Origin: Paramicrobacterium sp051513965
Lineage (GTDB): Bacteria; Actinomycetota; Actinomycetes; Actinomycetales; Microbacteriaceae
DNA length: 64,000 nt
Direction: 5' to 3'
Assembly (NCBI RefSeq): GCF_051513965.1
Contig: NZ_CP195847.1
Location: 2,480,001 to 2,544,000 of the forward strand
The notes under the pieces are model-generated. The model saw nothing but the letters and a program-made list of their open reading frames with translations. It was not told the origin of the DNA and searched no databases. Numbering within the stretch: the first letter of the stretch is position 1; each line of letters opens with the position of its first letter. Both the position numbers and the translations under genes were made by a program. Below, piece after piece: positions 24,720 to 32,219 of the stretch.

Positions 24720-24777
24720 GATAGGGACCGTTGGCAGCAGTAGTGCTGCGGTTGGTGACGGCGGGCCCCACCGCCGT
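24720..24777 (-). promoter_or_regulatory. fluoride riboswitch (crcB motif)
   Basis: Read on the minus strand, ACGGCG pairs with CGCCGT around the loop GTGGGGCC (P1), followed by CACCAACC and a second hairpin GCAGCA/TGCTGC (P2). The 3' segment contains GGTCCC, which can pair with GGGGCC of the P1 loop (5 Watson-Crick pairs and one G-U) to form the pseudoknot known for this class. It ends about 28 bases before the start of the first crcB gene. Gene context and fold agree; some consensus bases differ (GGTG instead of GATG). Confidence 0.8.
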
Positions 24778-24811
24778 GACGCCGGAGCGCCGCCTTAAGC
24801 ATCCCACACAC

Positions 24812-25459
24812 TCACTCGGGTCCGGCGCCGCGGGTGACCTCGGCGACCGCGGCGCGCGCGTCGGCGACGTCGTCCGGCGCGACCAGAGACGGAACCATGA
24901 TGCGCCACATCTCCGCCACTCGGTCGTGCTGATCAGCGCGGTCCGTGAGCGTCGCCGAGACCAGTTGCACGCCGGTGAACGACGCACAGATGTACCAGGC
25001 GACGCGGCCGGGCTCGAAGTCGTCGACGAGGCGCCCTGACGCCTGCCCTTCGGCGAGCAGTCGGGTCACGACGTCCATCCAGTCCTGGTACGGTTCACGC
25101 TCGGGAAAGGTGAGCGAGATCGTGTCGGTCGTGAGGAGAATGCCCGCCTGCGTCACCGGGTCGTCCAGCAGCATCTCCGAGAACGTTCGACAGAGTTGGG
25201 CGATCATCCGCAGTGGGTCTCCGCCGCCGTCGAGCACCCTGGTTGCCGCGGCCATGGCACGCGCATGCTGCTCGTCGACGACGGCGCGTGCGAGATCCTC
25301 CTTCGAGTCGAAGTGGAAGTACAGCGCCCCCTTGCTCTTCCCCATGTGCGCGGCGATCGCATCGAGGCTCGTCTTCGCGTAGCCGTTGCGCGTGATCAGC
25401 TCCGAGGCAGCCTCGATGATCCGCTCGCGCGTCACACGGGCCCGCTCCTGCCTCACCAC
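24812..25459 (-). CDS. TetR-family regulator of the ScbR/ArpA (gamma-butyrolactone receptor-like) type
   Basis: 215 residues. The HTH part reads RQERARVTRERIIEAASELI and MGKSKGALYFHFDSKEDLA. The C-terminal half, with ASFTGVQLVSATLTDRAD followed by HDRVAEMWRIMVPSL, follows the ligand-binding pattern of Streptomyces autoregulator receptors (FxGxQxVSxxLTxRxDL). No AfsA-like synthase lies nearby. It starts GTG-GTG at 25459. The divergent cupin gene is its nearest possible target. Confidence 0.82.
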   Translation of the reverse strand: MVRQERARVTRERIIEAASELITRNGYAKTSLDAIAAHMGKSKGALYFHFDSKEDLARAVVDEQHARAMAAATRVLDGGGDPLRMIAQLCRTFSEMLLDDPVTQAGILLTTDTISLTFPEREPYQDWMDVVTRLLAEGQASGRLVDDFEPGRVAWYICASFTGVQLVSATLTDRADQHDRVAEMWRIMVPSLVAPDDVADARAAVAEVTRGAGPE

Positions 25460-25571
25460 GAGACTCGCCTGCGCATTGTCATGGAACTCACATCACCATC
25501 TTGCCAAATCCGACCGGCTGGTATCTAATGAAGGCGGTGAGGGAATCCGTGCGAGCGGCATCGCCGCTCCT

Positions 25572-25605
25572 GTGCTTCGGGAGCCTCGACTGAGGCTCCC
25601 AGCAC
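25572..25605 (+). other. stable hairpin in the region upstream of the cupin gene
   Basis: GGGAGCCTC pairs with GAGGCTCCC around GACT (25579-25600), and GTGCT/AGCAC extends the stem beyond a 2-base bulge. It sits 66 bases before the cupin start in the gap between the divergent TetR and cupin genes. It could be an attenuator or an mRNA-stabilising leader; no T-run follows. Confidence 0.4.
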
Positions 25606-25670
25606 GCCTCGCCACCGCGGAGACCGTGAGGCACACTGGAAGTGTCACGGTTCTCTACGAGGAGGTCGAC

Positions 25671-26000
25671 GTGCAGAAGACATCTCTCACGGCCCTTGCC
25701 CGCCACGAGCTCGAGCACGCTGTCACCAGCGACAGCGGACGCAGCGCGAAGACGGTCTTCGGCGGCCGAGAACACACCCTGCGGCAGACGCTCGTCGCCC
25801 TCCGCAAAGGCGTTCAGATGGGCGACCACGAGAGCCCCGGTGACGCGACCGTTCACGTCATCCACGGCCGCATCGAGCTGTCGACGAGCGACGCGTCGTG
25901 GTCCGGCTGGGACGGCGACCTCATCATCGTTCCCGACGCTGTGCACAACGTCGTCGCCCACGAGGACTCGGTCTTCCTCCTGACCGTCGCGAAAAGCTGA
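25671..26000 (+). CDS. small cupin-domain protein
   Basis: 109 residues. The start is the GTG at 25671, which has a strong GAGGAGG 5 bases upstream. The sequence SAKTVFGGREHTLRQTLVALRKGVQMGDHESPGDATVHVIHGRIELSTSD and LIIVPDAVHNVVAHEDSVFLLTVAK (given here in segments: VQMGDHESPGDATVH, GDLIIVPDAVHNV, SVFLLTV) is a single-cupin barrel with His ligands in GDHESP and VHNV. Similar actinobacterial proteins are annotated LuxR-associated or general cupins without known substrate. It faces the ScbR-like regulator. Confidence 0.78.
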   Translation: MQKTSLTALARHELEHAVTSDSGRSAKTVFGGREHTLRQTLVALRKGVQMGDHESPGDATVHVIHGRIELSTSDASWSGWDGDLIIVPDAVHNVVAHEDSVFLLTVAKS

Positions 26001-26005
26001 GGCAC

Positions 26006-26533
26006 TTATTCCGCGGCGGCGTCGGCTGACGCGGCATCCCTCTCCCCCTGCTCGGGGTCGTTCAGCTCGGCCACGTGGTCGACGAGCGGAAGGACACGCC
26101 CCGACAGGTGGGTTCGCAAAGCGATCGAGGATGCCGCGCGGGCAACGCCCGGGACCTTGGCGACCCGGTCGATGACGTCCTGAAGCTCCGACGCATCACG
26201 TGCCACGACGCGCAGCTGCATGTCGCTCGCGCCCGTCACGGTGTACATGTCGACGATCTCCGGAACCGCGTCGGCAAGCGCCGTCGCGACATCGGCGTGG
26301 CCGATCTTCTGGTCGATCTCGACGAGGCAGAACGCCGTGAGGTCGTACCCGAAGCCGCTCGGCGACAGAGCCGGAACGATCGCATCGATGACACCGCCCT
26401 CGTGGAGGCGTGCGAGCCGGCTGGTCGCGGTTCCGCGCGCCACCCCGAGCCGCCGGGCACACTCGAGGATCGGCAGCTGCGGGTTCTCGGTCAGCAGGCG
26501 GATGAGCCGGGCGTCCAGGCGGTCGATGCGCAT
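26006..26533 (-). CDS. Lrp/AsnC-family transcriptional regulator
   Basis: 175 residues. HTH: LDARLIRLLTENPQLPILECARRLGVARGTATSRLARLHEGGVI. A RAM/AsnC ligand domain follows (FCLVEIDQKIGHADVATALA, VTGASDMQLRVVARDASELQDVIDRVAKVPGVARAASSIAL). It is the third gene of an operon with an aminotransferase and an amino-acid permease, 4 bases after the permease stop, so it most likely regulates their use of an amino acid. The C-terminal ~25 residues are acidic and Ala-rich. Confidence 0.88.
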   Translation of the reverse strand: MRIDRLDARLIRLLTENPQLPILECARRLGVARGTATSRLARLHEGGVIDAIVPALSPSGFGYDLTAFCLVEIDQKIGHADVATALADAVPEIVDMYTVTGASDMQLRVVARDASELQDVIDRVAKVPGVARAASSIALRTHLSGRVLPLVDHVAELNDPEQGERDAASADAAAE

Positions 26534-26537
26534 GCGT

Positions 26538-27926
26538 TCACTCTCTCACGACGCCGGGACCGAACCGCCCCCTCGTGAGTCGCGCGGCGACACCGAGCGC
26601 AAGCGTGAGGCCGAGCGTCAGCAGCAGCTGCAGTCGCACCGCGGCATCCGTCATCGCGAGCACGAAGACCACGGCGAGCAGGGCAAGACACAGGTATGAC
26701 AGCCATGGGAAACCCCACATGCGCATCGGCATCGCGGCATCCGCTCGGTCTGCCCGCCGGCGCAGGATGATCTGCGCGATCGCGGTGGCCGTCCAGATCA
26801 TGAGCAGCGTGGAACCCACGACGTTCAGTAACGCGGGAAGAACCACATCGGGCCACGCCCAGTTGAGACCGACCGTCACGAAACCGAACAGCACCGACAG
26901 CACGACCGCCGGCACAGGAACACCCTGGCCGCTCGTGTAGGTGATCTTCTGAGGTGCGAGGCCCCGCTCCGACAGGGAATACATCATGCGCGACGCGCCG
27001 TACAGGTTCGCGTTCATCGCCGACAGCAGTGCAATCACGACGATGAGCGACATGACGAGGTCGACGCCCGGCACCTGCAGCGTCGCGAGTACGGCAGCGA
27101 ACGGGCCGACCTTGACCTCGTCCGAGTTCCATGGCAGCACCGTGACGATGACGAATACCGAGCCCATGTAGAACACGAGGATGCGCACGACGATCTCGCG
27201 CACGATCTTCTTGATGTTCCGCGAGGGGTTGTCCGACTCGGCCGCGGCGATCGCGACGAGCTCTGTCCCGCCGAACGCGAAGATCACGATCAGCAGGGCG
27301 GCGGCGACGCCGCCGAGGCCGTTCGGGGCAAAACCGCCGAGCGACACAAGGTTGGTGAGACCAGATGCCGGCACGCCGGGGATCAGCCCGACGATGGCGC
27401 ACACCCCGACCACGAGGAAGGCGATGATCGCGAACACCTTGATCGCCGCGAACCAGAACTCCATCGCGCCGTAGTTGCGTACGCCGAGCAGGTTGATCAC
27501 GGTGAACGTCGCCATGAACAGCAGCACCCACGCCCACTGCGGAATCACGGGCACCCACCCGGCGATGATCGCGGCGGCACCCGTGGCTTCCGCGGCGACA
27601 ACGACGACAAGCTGAATCCAGTACAGCCACCCGATCGCGCTGCCGACGCTTCGCCCCATCGCCTTCTGGGCGTACGAGCTGAACGCGCCCGAGCTGGGGT
27701 TCGCGGCGACCATCTCGGCGAGCATCGCCATGACGAGCAGCACGATCGCACCCGCGATGACGTACGAGAGAAGAACGGCGGGCCCGGCGATGCTGATCGC
27801 CTGCCCCGAACCGACGAAGAGTCCAGCACCGATGGCGCTTCCGAGCCCCATCATGGAGATCTGACGGCGGCTCAGCCCCGGGTGCAGCCCCTTGGTCGTG
27901 GTCGTGATCGTAGGCACTTCGCTCAT
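26538..27926 (-). CDS. amino acid permease (APC superfamily, AAT/GabP-like)
   Basis: 462 residues, 12 transmembrane helices. LSRRQISMMGLGSAIGAGLFVGSGQAI is the APC signature around TM1. The spider-fold region EMVAANPSSGAFSSYAQKAMG and FAFGGTELVAIAAAES is typical of the AAT family (GabP, AroP, proline permeases). Substrate is likely an aromatic or other amino acid handled by the upstream aminotransferase. Its start overlaps that gene's stop by 4 bases. Confidence 0.87.
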   Translation of the reverse strand: MSEVPTITTTTKGLHPGLSRRQISMMGLGSAIGAGLFVGSGQAISIAGPAVLLSYVIAGAIVLLVMAMLAEMVAANPSSGAFSSYAQKAMGRSVGSAIGWLYWIQLVVVVAAEATGAAAIIAGWVPVIPQWAWVLLFMATFTVINLLGVRNYGAMEFWFAAIKVFAIIAFLVVGVCAIVGLIPGVPASGLTNLVSLGGFAPNGLGGVAAALLIVIFAFGGTELVAIAAAESDNPSRNIKKIVREIVVRILVFYMGSVFVIVTVLPWNSDEVKVGPFAAVLATLQVPGVDLVMSLIVVIALLSAMNANLYGASRMMYSLSERGLAPQKITYTSGQGVPVPAVVLSVLFGFVTVGLNWAWPDVVLPALLNVVGSTLLMIWTATAIAQIILRRRADRADAAMPMRMWGFPWLSYLCLALLAVVFVLAMTDAAVRLQLLLTLGLTLALGVAARLTRGRFGPGVVRE

Positions 27927-29017
27927 GCGAGGGCCTCCACTCGCAGATCGGCATCGCGTCCACGTCGGGCGGCGAGCGCGGCGATGACCCGATCGACGTC
28001 CTCCGTCGAGCCCGAGGAGATGCGGATGCCCTCACCGGGGAAGGCCCGCGCGACGACGCCTCCGTCGAACAGCAGATCGTTCAGCTCATCCGTGCGCTCT
28101 CCCGCGGGCACCCAGACGAAGTTCGCCTGCGATGCCACGGGTGACCAGCCGGATGCCGTCAGGGCGACGCTCATGCGATCACGCTGCCGCACCACCTCAT
28201 CGATCCTCTCCGCGAGCTCGTCTTCCGCGGCGAGCGAGGCGCACGCGGCGACCTGGGCGAGATCAGTGACTCCGAAGGGCACCGCCACCTTGCGCTGGTA
28301 CTCCGCGATCTCGACGGGCGAGATGGCGTAGCCGACGCGCAGCCCGGCGAGCCCGTATGCCTTCGAGAAGGTCCGAAGCACCGCGACGTGCGAAAAGCGG
28401 CGACGCAGCTCGAGGCCGATGCCGCGGCTCTGTGACCGGTCGAAGTGCACGTACGCCTCATCGATGACGACGAGCACATCGCGCGGCACCGCATCGACGA
28501 AGCGCTCCAGCGCGGCTGGGTCGACGACCGTGCCCGTCGGGTTGTTGGGGTTGCACACGAACACCAGGCGAGTGCGCGGCGTGATCGCCGCCAGCATCGC
28601 GTCGAGGTCGTGGCCGAAGTCGGCGTCCAGGGGAATCTGCACCGGTGTGGCCCCGGCCACCCGCACGAGCGAGGGGTATGCCTCGAATGAGCGCCACGCG
28701 AACACGACCTCGTCCCCGAACCCGGCGACCGCGTGGATCAGCTGCGCCGCAAGCTCGACGGAGCCCGCTCCGACGGTGACGGTCTCGGGAGCGACATCGT
28801 GACGCTCGGCGAGCGTGGCGATCAGCTCAGTCGCGGCCATGTTCGGGTAGCGGTTCATCGACCCGATGGCGCCCTCGACCGCGCGCATCACCGACGGCAG
28901 CGGCGCGTGAGGAGACTCATTCGAGGAGAGCTTCGAGGCACCGGCCGGGGCAGAGCGCCCCTGTCGATACGCGGGAACGGCGTCGAGGCCGTGGCGGGCG
29001 GAGATGGGCATCGTCAT
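27923..29017 (-). CDS. HisC-like PLP aminotransferase (histidinol-phosphate or aromatic amino acid type)
   Basis: 364 residues. Fold-type I motifs: KLSSNESPHAPLP, RYPNMAA, GAGSVEL, PNNPTGT, VIDEAYVHF and the PLP lysine in LRTFSKAYGLAGLRVGYA, ending RISSGS. It is a paralogue of the product at 48757-49881. No other his genes are nearby, and the permease/Lrp context suggests aromatic amino acid transamination (Pat/HisC2 role). The start at 29017 has AAGGA 6 bases upstream. A good promoter lies upstream on the same strand. Confidence 0.83.
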   Translation of the reverse strand: MTMPISARHGLDAVPAYRQGRSAPAGASKLSSNESPHAPLPSVMRAVEGAIGSMNRYPNMAATELIATLAERHDVAPETVTVGAGSVELAAQLIHAVAGFGDEVVFAWRSFEAYPSLVRVAGATPVQIPLDADFGHDLDAMLAAITPRTRLVFVCNPNNPTGTVVDPAALERFVDAVPRDVLVVIDEAYVHFDRSQSRGIGLELRRRFSHVAVLRTFSKAYGLAGLRVGYAISPVEIAEYQRKVAVPFGVTDLAQVAACASLAAEDELAERIDEVVRQRDRMSVALTASGWSPVASQANFVWVPAGERTDELNDLLFDGGVVARAFPGEGIRISSGSTEDVDRVIAALAARRGRDADLRVEALA

Positions 29018-29067
29018 AGCGTCCTTGCTCGAGTGCGGTCGGGCCCCGGAGGGCATCACGGTGCGCC

Positions 29068-29096
29068 ACACTACTTGCGAGAAAAACGCTGTGCAA
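29068..29096 (-). promoter_or_regulatory. promoter of the aminotransferase-permease-Lrp operon, with possible operator
   Basis: On the minus strand, TTGCAC (-35, 29091-29096) and TAGTGT (-10, 29068-29073) are separated by exactly 17 bases. The -35 overlaps the left half of an inverted repeat TGTGCA (29090-29095) and TGCACA (29122-29127). That repeat is a candidate site for the operon's own Lrp-type regulator. Confidence 0.55.
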
Positions 29097-29226
29097 TACG
29101 GTCAGCGAAAGCTGCGCATGCTGCACAGAATCACTCGACCCTCTCGGCTGACGCTATGCACACTGCCCACTGAGCGGATGCCGCGGCGAGGCCGAGCACA
29201 GCCGCCTTGTCGCACCCCGAGTGGCA

Positions 29227-29754
29227 TCAGTCCTGTGCGTGCGTGACGTCCCACGCGTGATGAACGATGTCGTGAACGTAATAGCGCCCGAGGCTCTCGA
29301 TCGTGAACTCGGCACCGTCTCCGCGGTATCCGATGCGGTCGGCCGCCTCGTCCGGAACGGCGTCGAATGCCTCGGCCGTGGCGAAGGCGGCATCCGTCAG
29401 GTCACGCGACACCTGTCGCGGGTCCTGCTCGCCGTAGCGACCCTCGACGGCGGCCTCGTCTTGATTCCAGTCGGGGAACGTCGGGCCGTCCTGCGTCATC
29501 GTGAGCACGAGCCGCTGGGCGAAGAGTCCGTGCACATCGCGCACGTGGCAGGCGTATTCGAGCGGAGACCACGTGCTGTCGTCCGGGCGTTGACGTACGT
29601 CCTCGCGCTCGAGAACCTCAGCCCAGATGCCGGCGTTGCTGCGGACGAATCCGCCGACGTCGCCGATGTGCACGGCTGTCGCGTCGAATCCGCACTCGGG
29701 GCAGGCGCGCTCGAGCACCCAGGTCCAGTCTTTGGTGTCGGGAGTGATGGGCAT
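29227..29754 (-). CDS. DinB-superfamily protein
   Basis: 175 residues of helical-bundle sequence: WTWVLERACPECGFDAT at the start, then WSPLEYACHVRDVHGLFAQRLVLT and a late RYYVHDIVHHAWDVTH. The histidines (ACHVRDVH and DIVHHAWD) match the metal-site layout of DinB/YfiT-like four-helix bundles, often thiol-dependent S-transferases in actinobacteria. The exact reaction is unknown. TAGGCT lies 6 bases before the ATG, so the message is probably leaderless. Confidence 0.83.
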   Translation of the reverse strand: MPITPDTKDWTWVLERACPECGFDATAVHIGDVGGFVRSNAGIWAEVLEREDVRQRPDDSTWSPLEYACHVRDVHGLFAQRLVLTMTQDGPTFPDWNQDEAAVEGRYGEQDPRQVSRDLTDAAFATAEAFDAVPDEAADRIGYRGDGAEFTIESLGRYYVHDIVHHAWDVTHAQD

Positions 29755-29812
29755 GCCCCAAGCCTACGGGGATGCGCTGGCTGCGTGACAGAAGGTGACG
29801 GATGCCGCGCGA

Positions 29813-31081
29813 TCAGCCCTGACAGACCGCGCTGTCGCTGACGCCCTTCGCCATCTGCTCTGCCGACCAAGGCAGGTCGAGCTCCGGCGCCTTGTGTCCC
29901 TTCGCCGCAGGAACCTTCGACGCGTACGACGCGACCTGCATCGCGAGGTTCAGCGCCAGTGCGCCGCCCGCCGTCGAGTTGTTGAGCATGACGACGACAG
30001 TCATGCCCGACGCGGGGTCGGAGAGGGATGCCGTGATGAAGCCGGGCACGTCGCCGGCCTGACCGTACAGCGGACCGTAGTGGTAGGTTCCGAAGCCGTA
30101 TTGCTGCCAGGAGGGAGCGTCGTCGCTGATCGGACGCGTCTCCTTCTGCTGCTTCGCCGCCCCCTTGCTGAACAGCTTCGACTGAGCGAACGCCTGTGAG
30201 AACGTGTGCAGTTCATCCGCGGTCGCGACCACACCTGTCGATGAGAAGCCCATCGACGACGAGAGCTTCGACTCGTCGTACGGCTTATCGCACTGCAGCT
30301 TGCCATCGACCTTCAGGGCCTCGTAGCTATGCAGCGCCGTGTCGGGCAGCGACACGTCCTTGGGCGCCGGAAGTGAGGTGTTCTCCAGCCCGAGGGGGGT
30401 GAACACGTACTTCTCGTACAGTTCCGAGAAGGTTTTGTTCGTCGCCGCCTCGAGCGCGATTCCCAGCAGCACGTAGCCGGTGTCTGCCGACGAGAACGAT
30501 TCCCCGGGCGTCGCCTCGTGGGTCGCCAGTCCGTCGTTGAAGAGTTCGAGGGGCGCCCACACGCGCTCGGGGTTCTGGATGAAGATGGTGTCGAGATTGC
30601 CGCGGTAGCTGCCGTAGCCGCTCGTGCCTTGGCAGAGCTGCTTGAACGTCACGCCCTCCGCGCCGACCATGCCGGGAAGATACGACGACACCTTGTCATT
30701 CAACTCGACGACTCCGTCGTCGACGAGTCCGAGCAGCACCGTGCAGCTCATGGGTCGCGTGTTGGCGCCGATGCGGAACGCCATATCGGGTTCCATCTTG
30801 GTCTTGCCATCGATCTCGGTCACGCCGTAGCCCTTGAGGCTCGTGCCCGCCCATGGCGCCCAGACCCCGACGATCGCACCAGACGATGCGGATGCCGAGA
30901 TAGCGGCGTCGACCGCCTCGTCGATGAGCTTCGTGGTCTCGCTCGGCAGCTTTCCCTCGGCCTGAGGCCCCAGCGTCACGTCGGGCTGTCCACCGCCCGA
31001 GCACCCCGTGAGCACCAACAGAGCCGCACCGATCATGGCGAGTGCGGCTCCCGCCCGCGTACCGTGCCCGAACACTCTCAC
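29813..31081 (-). CDS. lipoprotein related to class C beta-lactamase/D,D-peptidase serine hydrolases, catalytic residues missing
   Basis: 422 residues. The lipobox LTGC (Cys27) follows a signal helix. The body follows the serine-beta-lactamase fold: FRIGANTRPMSCTVLLGLVDDGVVELNDKVSSYLPG, FKQLCQGTSGYGSY, SADTGYVLLGIALEAATNKTF, FTPLGLENTSLP and a C-terminal GDVPGF. In active relatives the first block carries the nucleophile motif SxxK; here positions 106-109 read ANTR, so both Ser and Lys are lost. The second motif YxN appears as SSADT, and the third H/KxG as GQAG. It is thus probably a non-catalytic cell-wall-binding or regulatory protein. GTG start with GGGGGAGG upstream. Confidence 0.85.
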   Translation of the reverse strand: MRVFGHGTRAGAALAMIGAALLVLTGCSGGGQPDVTLGPQAEGKLPSETTKLIDEAVDAAISASASSGAIVGVWAPWAGTSLKGYGVTEIDGKTKMEPDMAFRIGANTRPMSCTVLLGLVDDGVVELNDKVSSYLPGMVGAEGVTFKQLCQGTSGYGSYRGNLDTIFIQNPERVWAPLELFNDGLATHEATPGESFSSADTGYVLLGIALEAATNKTFSELYEKYVFTPLGLENTSLPAPKDVSLPDTALHSYEALKVDGKLQCDKPYDESKLSSSMGFSSTGVVATADELHTFSQAFAQSKLFSKGAAKQQKETRPISDDAPSWQQYGFGTYHYGPLYGQAGDVPGFITASLSDPASGMTVVVMLNNSTAGGALALNLAMQVASYASKVPAAKGHKAPELDLPWSAEQMAKGVSDSAVCQG

Positions 31082-31193
31082 ACTGAACCTCCCCCGGATC
31101 TCCCCCAGATCACTCCGTGGATTCTAACGGTGCAATCTGTGTCGATGCCTCACCATCCTCCTATTGCACATCACAAACTGATTAACTGTGGGC

Positions 31194-31490
31194 ATGACTC
31201 AGCATTTCGACGCCGACGTGGTGAACGCCGTCCTGTCTCACATGAACTCCGATCACACGGCGGACAACGTGACGATCGTGCGCGCCTACGCTGATGCCTC
31301 GGCCGCCGAGGTCAGCATGATCGGGCTCGACGGCGATGGCGGAGATTGGGAGTACACGGATGCCGAGGGGCAGCGTGTCGTCACACGCATCCCGTGGACG
31401 CGCGAGGTCCTCGAGCGCAAGGACGTCCGCCGAGCGATCGTCGAGGTGTTCCGCAACGCTGAGAAGCGCCTCGCCGACGGAGCGCTCTGA
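31194..31490 (+). CDS. DUF2470 protein (heme-utilisation-associated)
   Basis: 98 residues from ATG 31194: FDADVVNAVLSHMNSDHTADNVTIVRAY, then VSMIGLDGDGGDWEY and IPWTREVLERKDVRRAIVEVFRNAEKRL. HMNxDHxxD and the C-terminal helix match DUF2470, the domain seen at the end of heme-degrading HugZ-type and related proteins. The GTG at 31188 is in frame, but TTAACT placed 6 bases before the ATG supports 31194. It directly precedes heme oxygenase, which suggests a shared role in heme iron use. Confidence 0.75.
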   Translation: MTQHFDADVVNAVLSHMNSDHTADNVTIVRAYADASAAEVSMIGLDGDGGDWEYTDAEGQRVVTRIPWTREVLERKDVRRAIVEVFRNAEKRLADGAL

Positions 31491-31498
31491 ATCGACCC

Positions 31499-31542
31499 GT
31501 GACACGGAGGCCTTCGATCGGTACACTTAGGCAAGCCTAACC
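31499..31542 (+). promoter_or_regulatory. heme oxygenase promoter with DtxR/IdeR iron box
   Basis: GTGACA (31499-31504) and TACACT (31522-31527) form a -35/-10 pair with 17-base spacing. TTAGGCAAGCCTAACC (31527-31542) overlaps the end of the -10; its core TTAGGC-AA-GCCTAA is a perfect palindrome matching the DtxR/IdeR consensus TTAGGTTAGGCTAACC. Iron-loaded regulator should block the promoter, so the gene is expressed under iron limitation. Confidence 0.8.
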
Positions 31543-31558
31543 AACCCGATGGAGAGCT

Positions 31559-32206
31559 ATGACGGACTCACGCTTCTCAGCCCTGCTCGCGGAGCGCACT
31601 CGCGCCTCGCACTCCGACAGCGAGGGCGCCGGCTTCATGCGCGACCTGATGCGCGGCGACGGCACCTGCGACGACTACACGGCACTGTCGGTGCAGCACT
31701 GGTACATCTACGACGCGCTCGAAAGCTGCGCGGCATCCCTTGCCGATGACCCGATCGCCCAGCCGTTCCTGCGTTCAGAGCTGACGCGGATGCCGCTGCT
31801 CGAAGCGGACCTCGAGCACCTGCTGGGCTCCGAGTGGCGCTCCCAGATCGCGCCGCTGCCGACCACGCGCGCGTACGCGGATCGCATCCGCGAGGTCGCC
31901 GACTGGCCCACGGGCTTCATCGCACACCACTACACGCGCTACCTCGGAGACCTCTCGGGCGGCCAGTTCATTGCGCGCCTCATGAAGCGCCACTTCGGGT
32001 TCGATCGCCGCGGCGTCGAATTCTACGCCTTCGACGAGATCGACGATCTGGATGCCTTCAAGAACGAGTATCGCGCGACCCTCGACGCGGCGCCGTGGAA
32101 CGACATCGAGCGCGAGCGCATGATCGAGGAGACGCTCCTGGCCTACCGCTTCAACTCCGACCTGTTCCGCGACCTCGACGACGCGAAACACGGAAAGGCG
32201 GCCTAG
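31559..32206 (+). CDS. hmuO: heme oxygenase (biliverdin-producing)
   Basis: 215 residues. The proximal-helix region FSALLAERTRASHSDSEGAGFM has His19 in the place of the axial ligand, and the distal helix reads HYTRYLGDLSGGQFIARLMKRHFG, with the GDLSGGQ motif of HO-1-type enzymes. It opens the heme ring and frees iron, CO and biliverdin. GGAGAG lies 3-8 bases before the ATG. An IdeR box covers its promoter and a DUF2470 gene precedes it. Length and motifs are close to corynebacterial HmuO. Confidence 0.92.
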   Translation: MTDSRFSALLAERTRASHSDSEGAGFMRDLMRGDGTCDDYTALSVQHWYIYDALESCAASLADDPIAQPFLRSELTRMPLLEADLEHLLGSEWRSQIAPLPTTRAYADRIREVADWPTGFIAHHYTRYLGDLSGGQFIARLMKRHFGFDRRGVEFYAFDEIDDLDAFKNEYRATLDAAPWNDIERERMIEETLLAYRFNSDLFRDLDDAKHGKAA

Positions 32207-32219
32207 CGGGACGCCGTCC

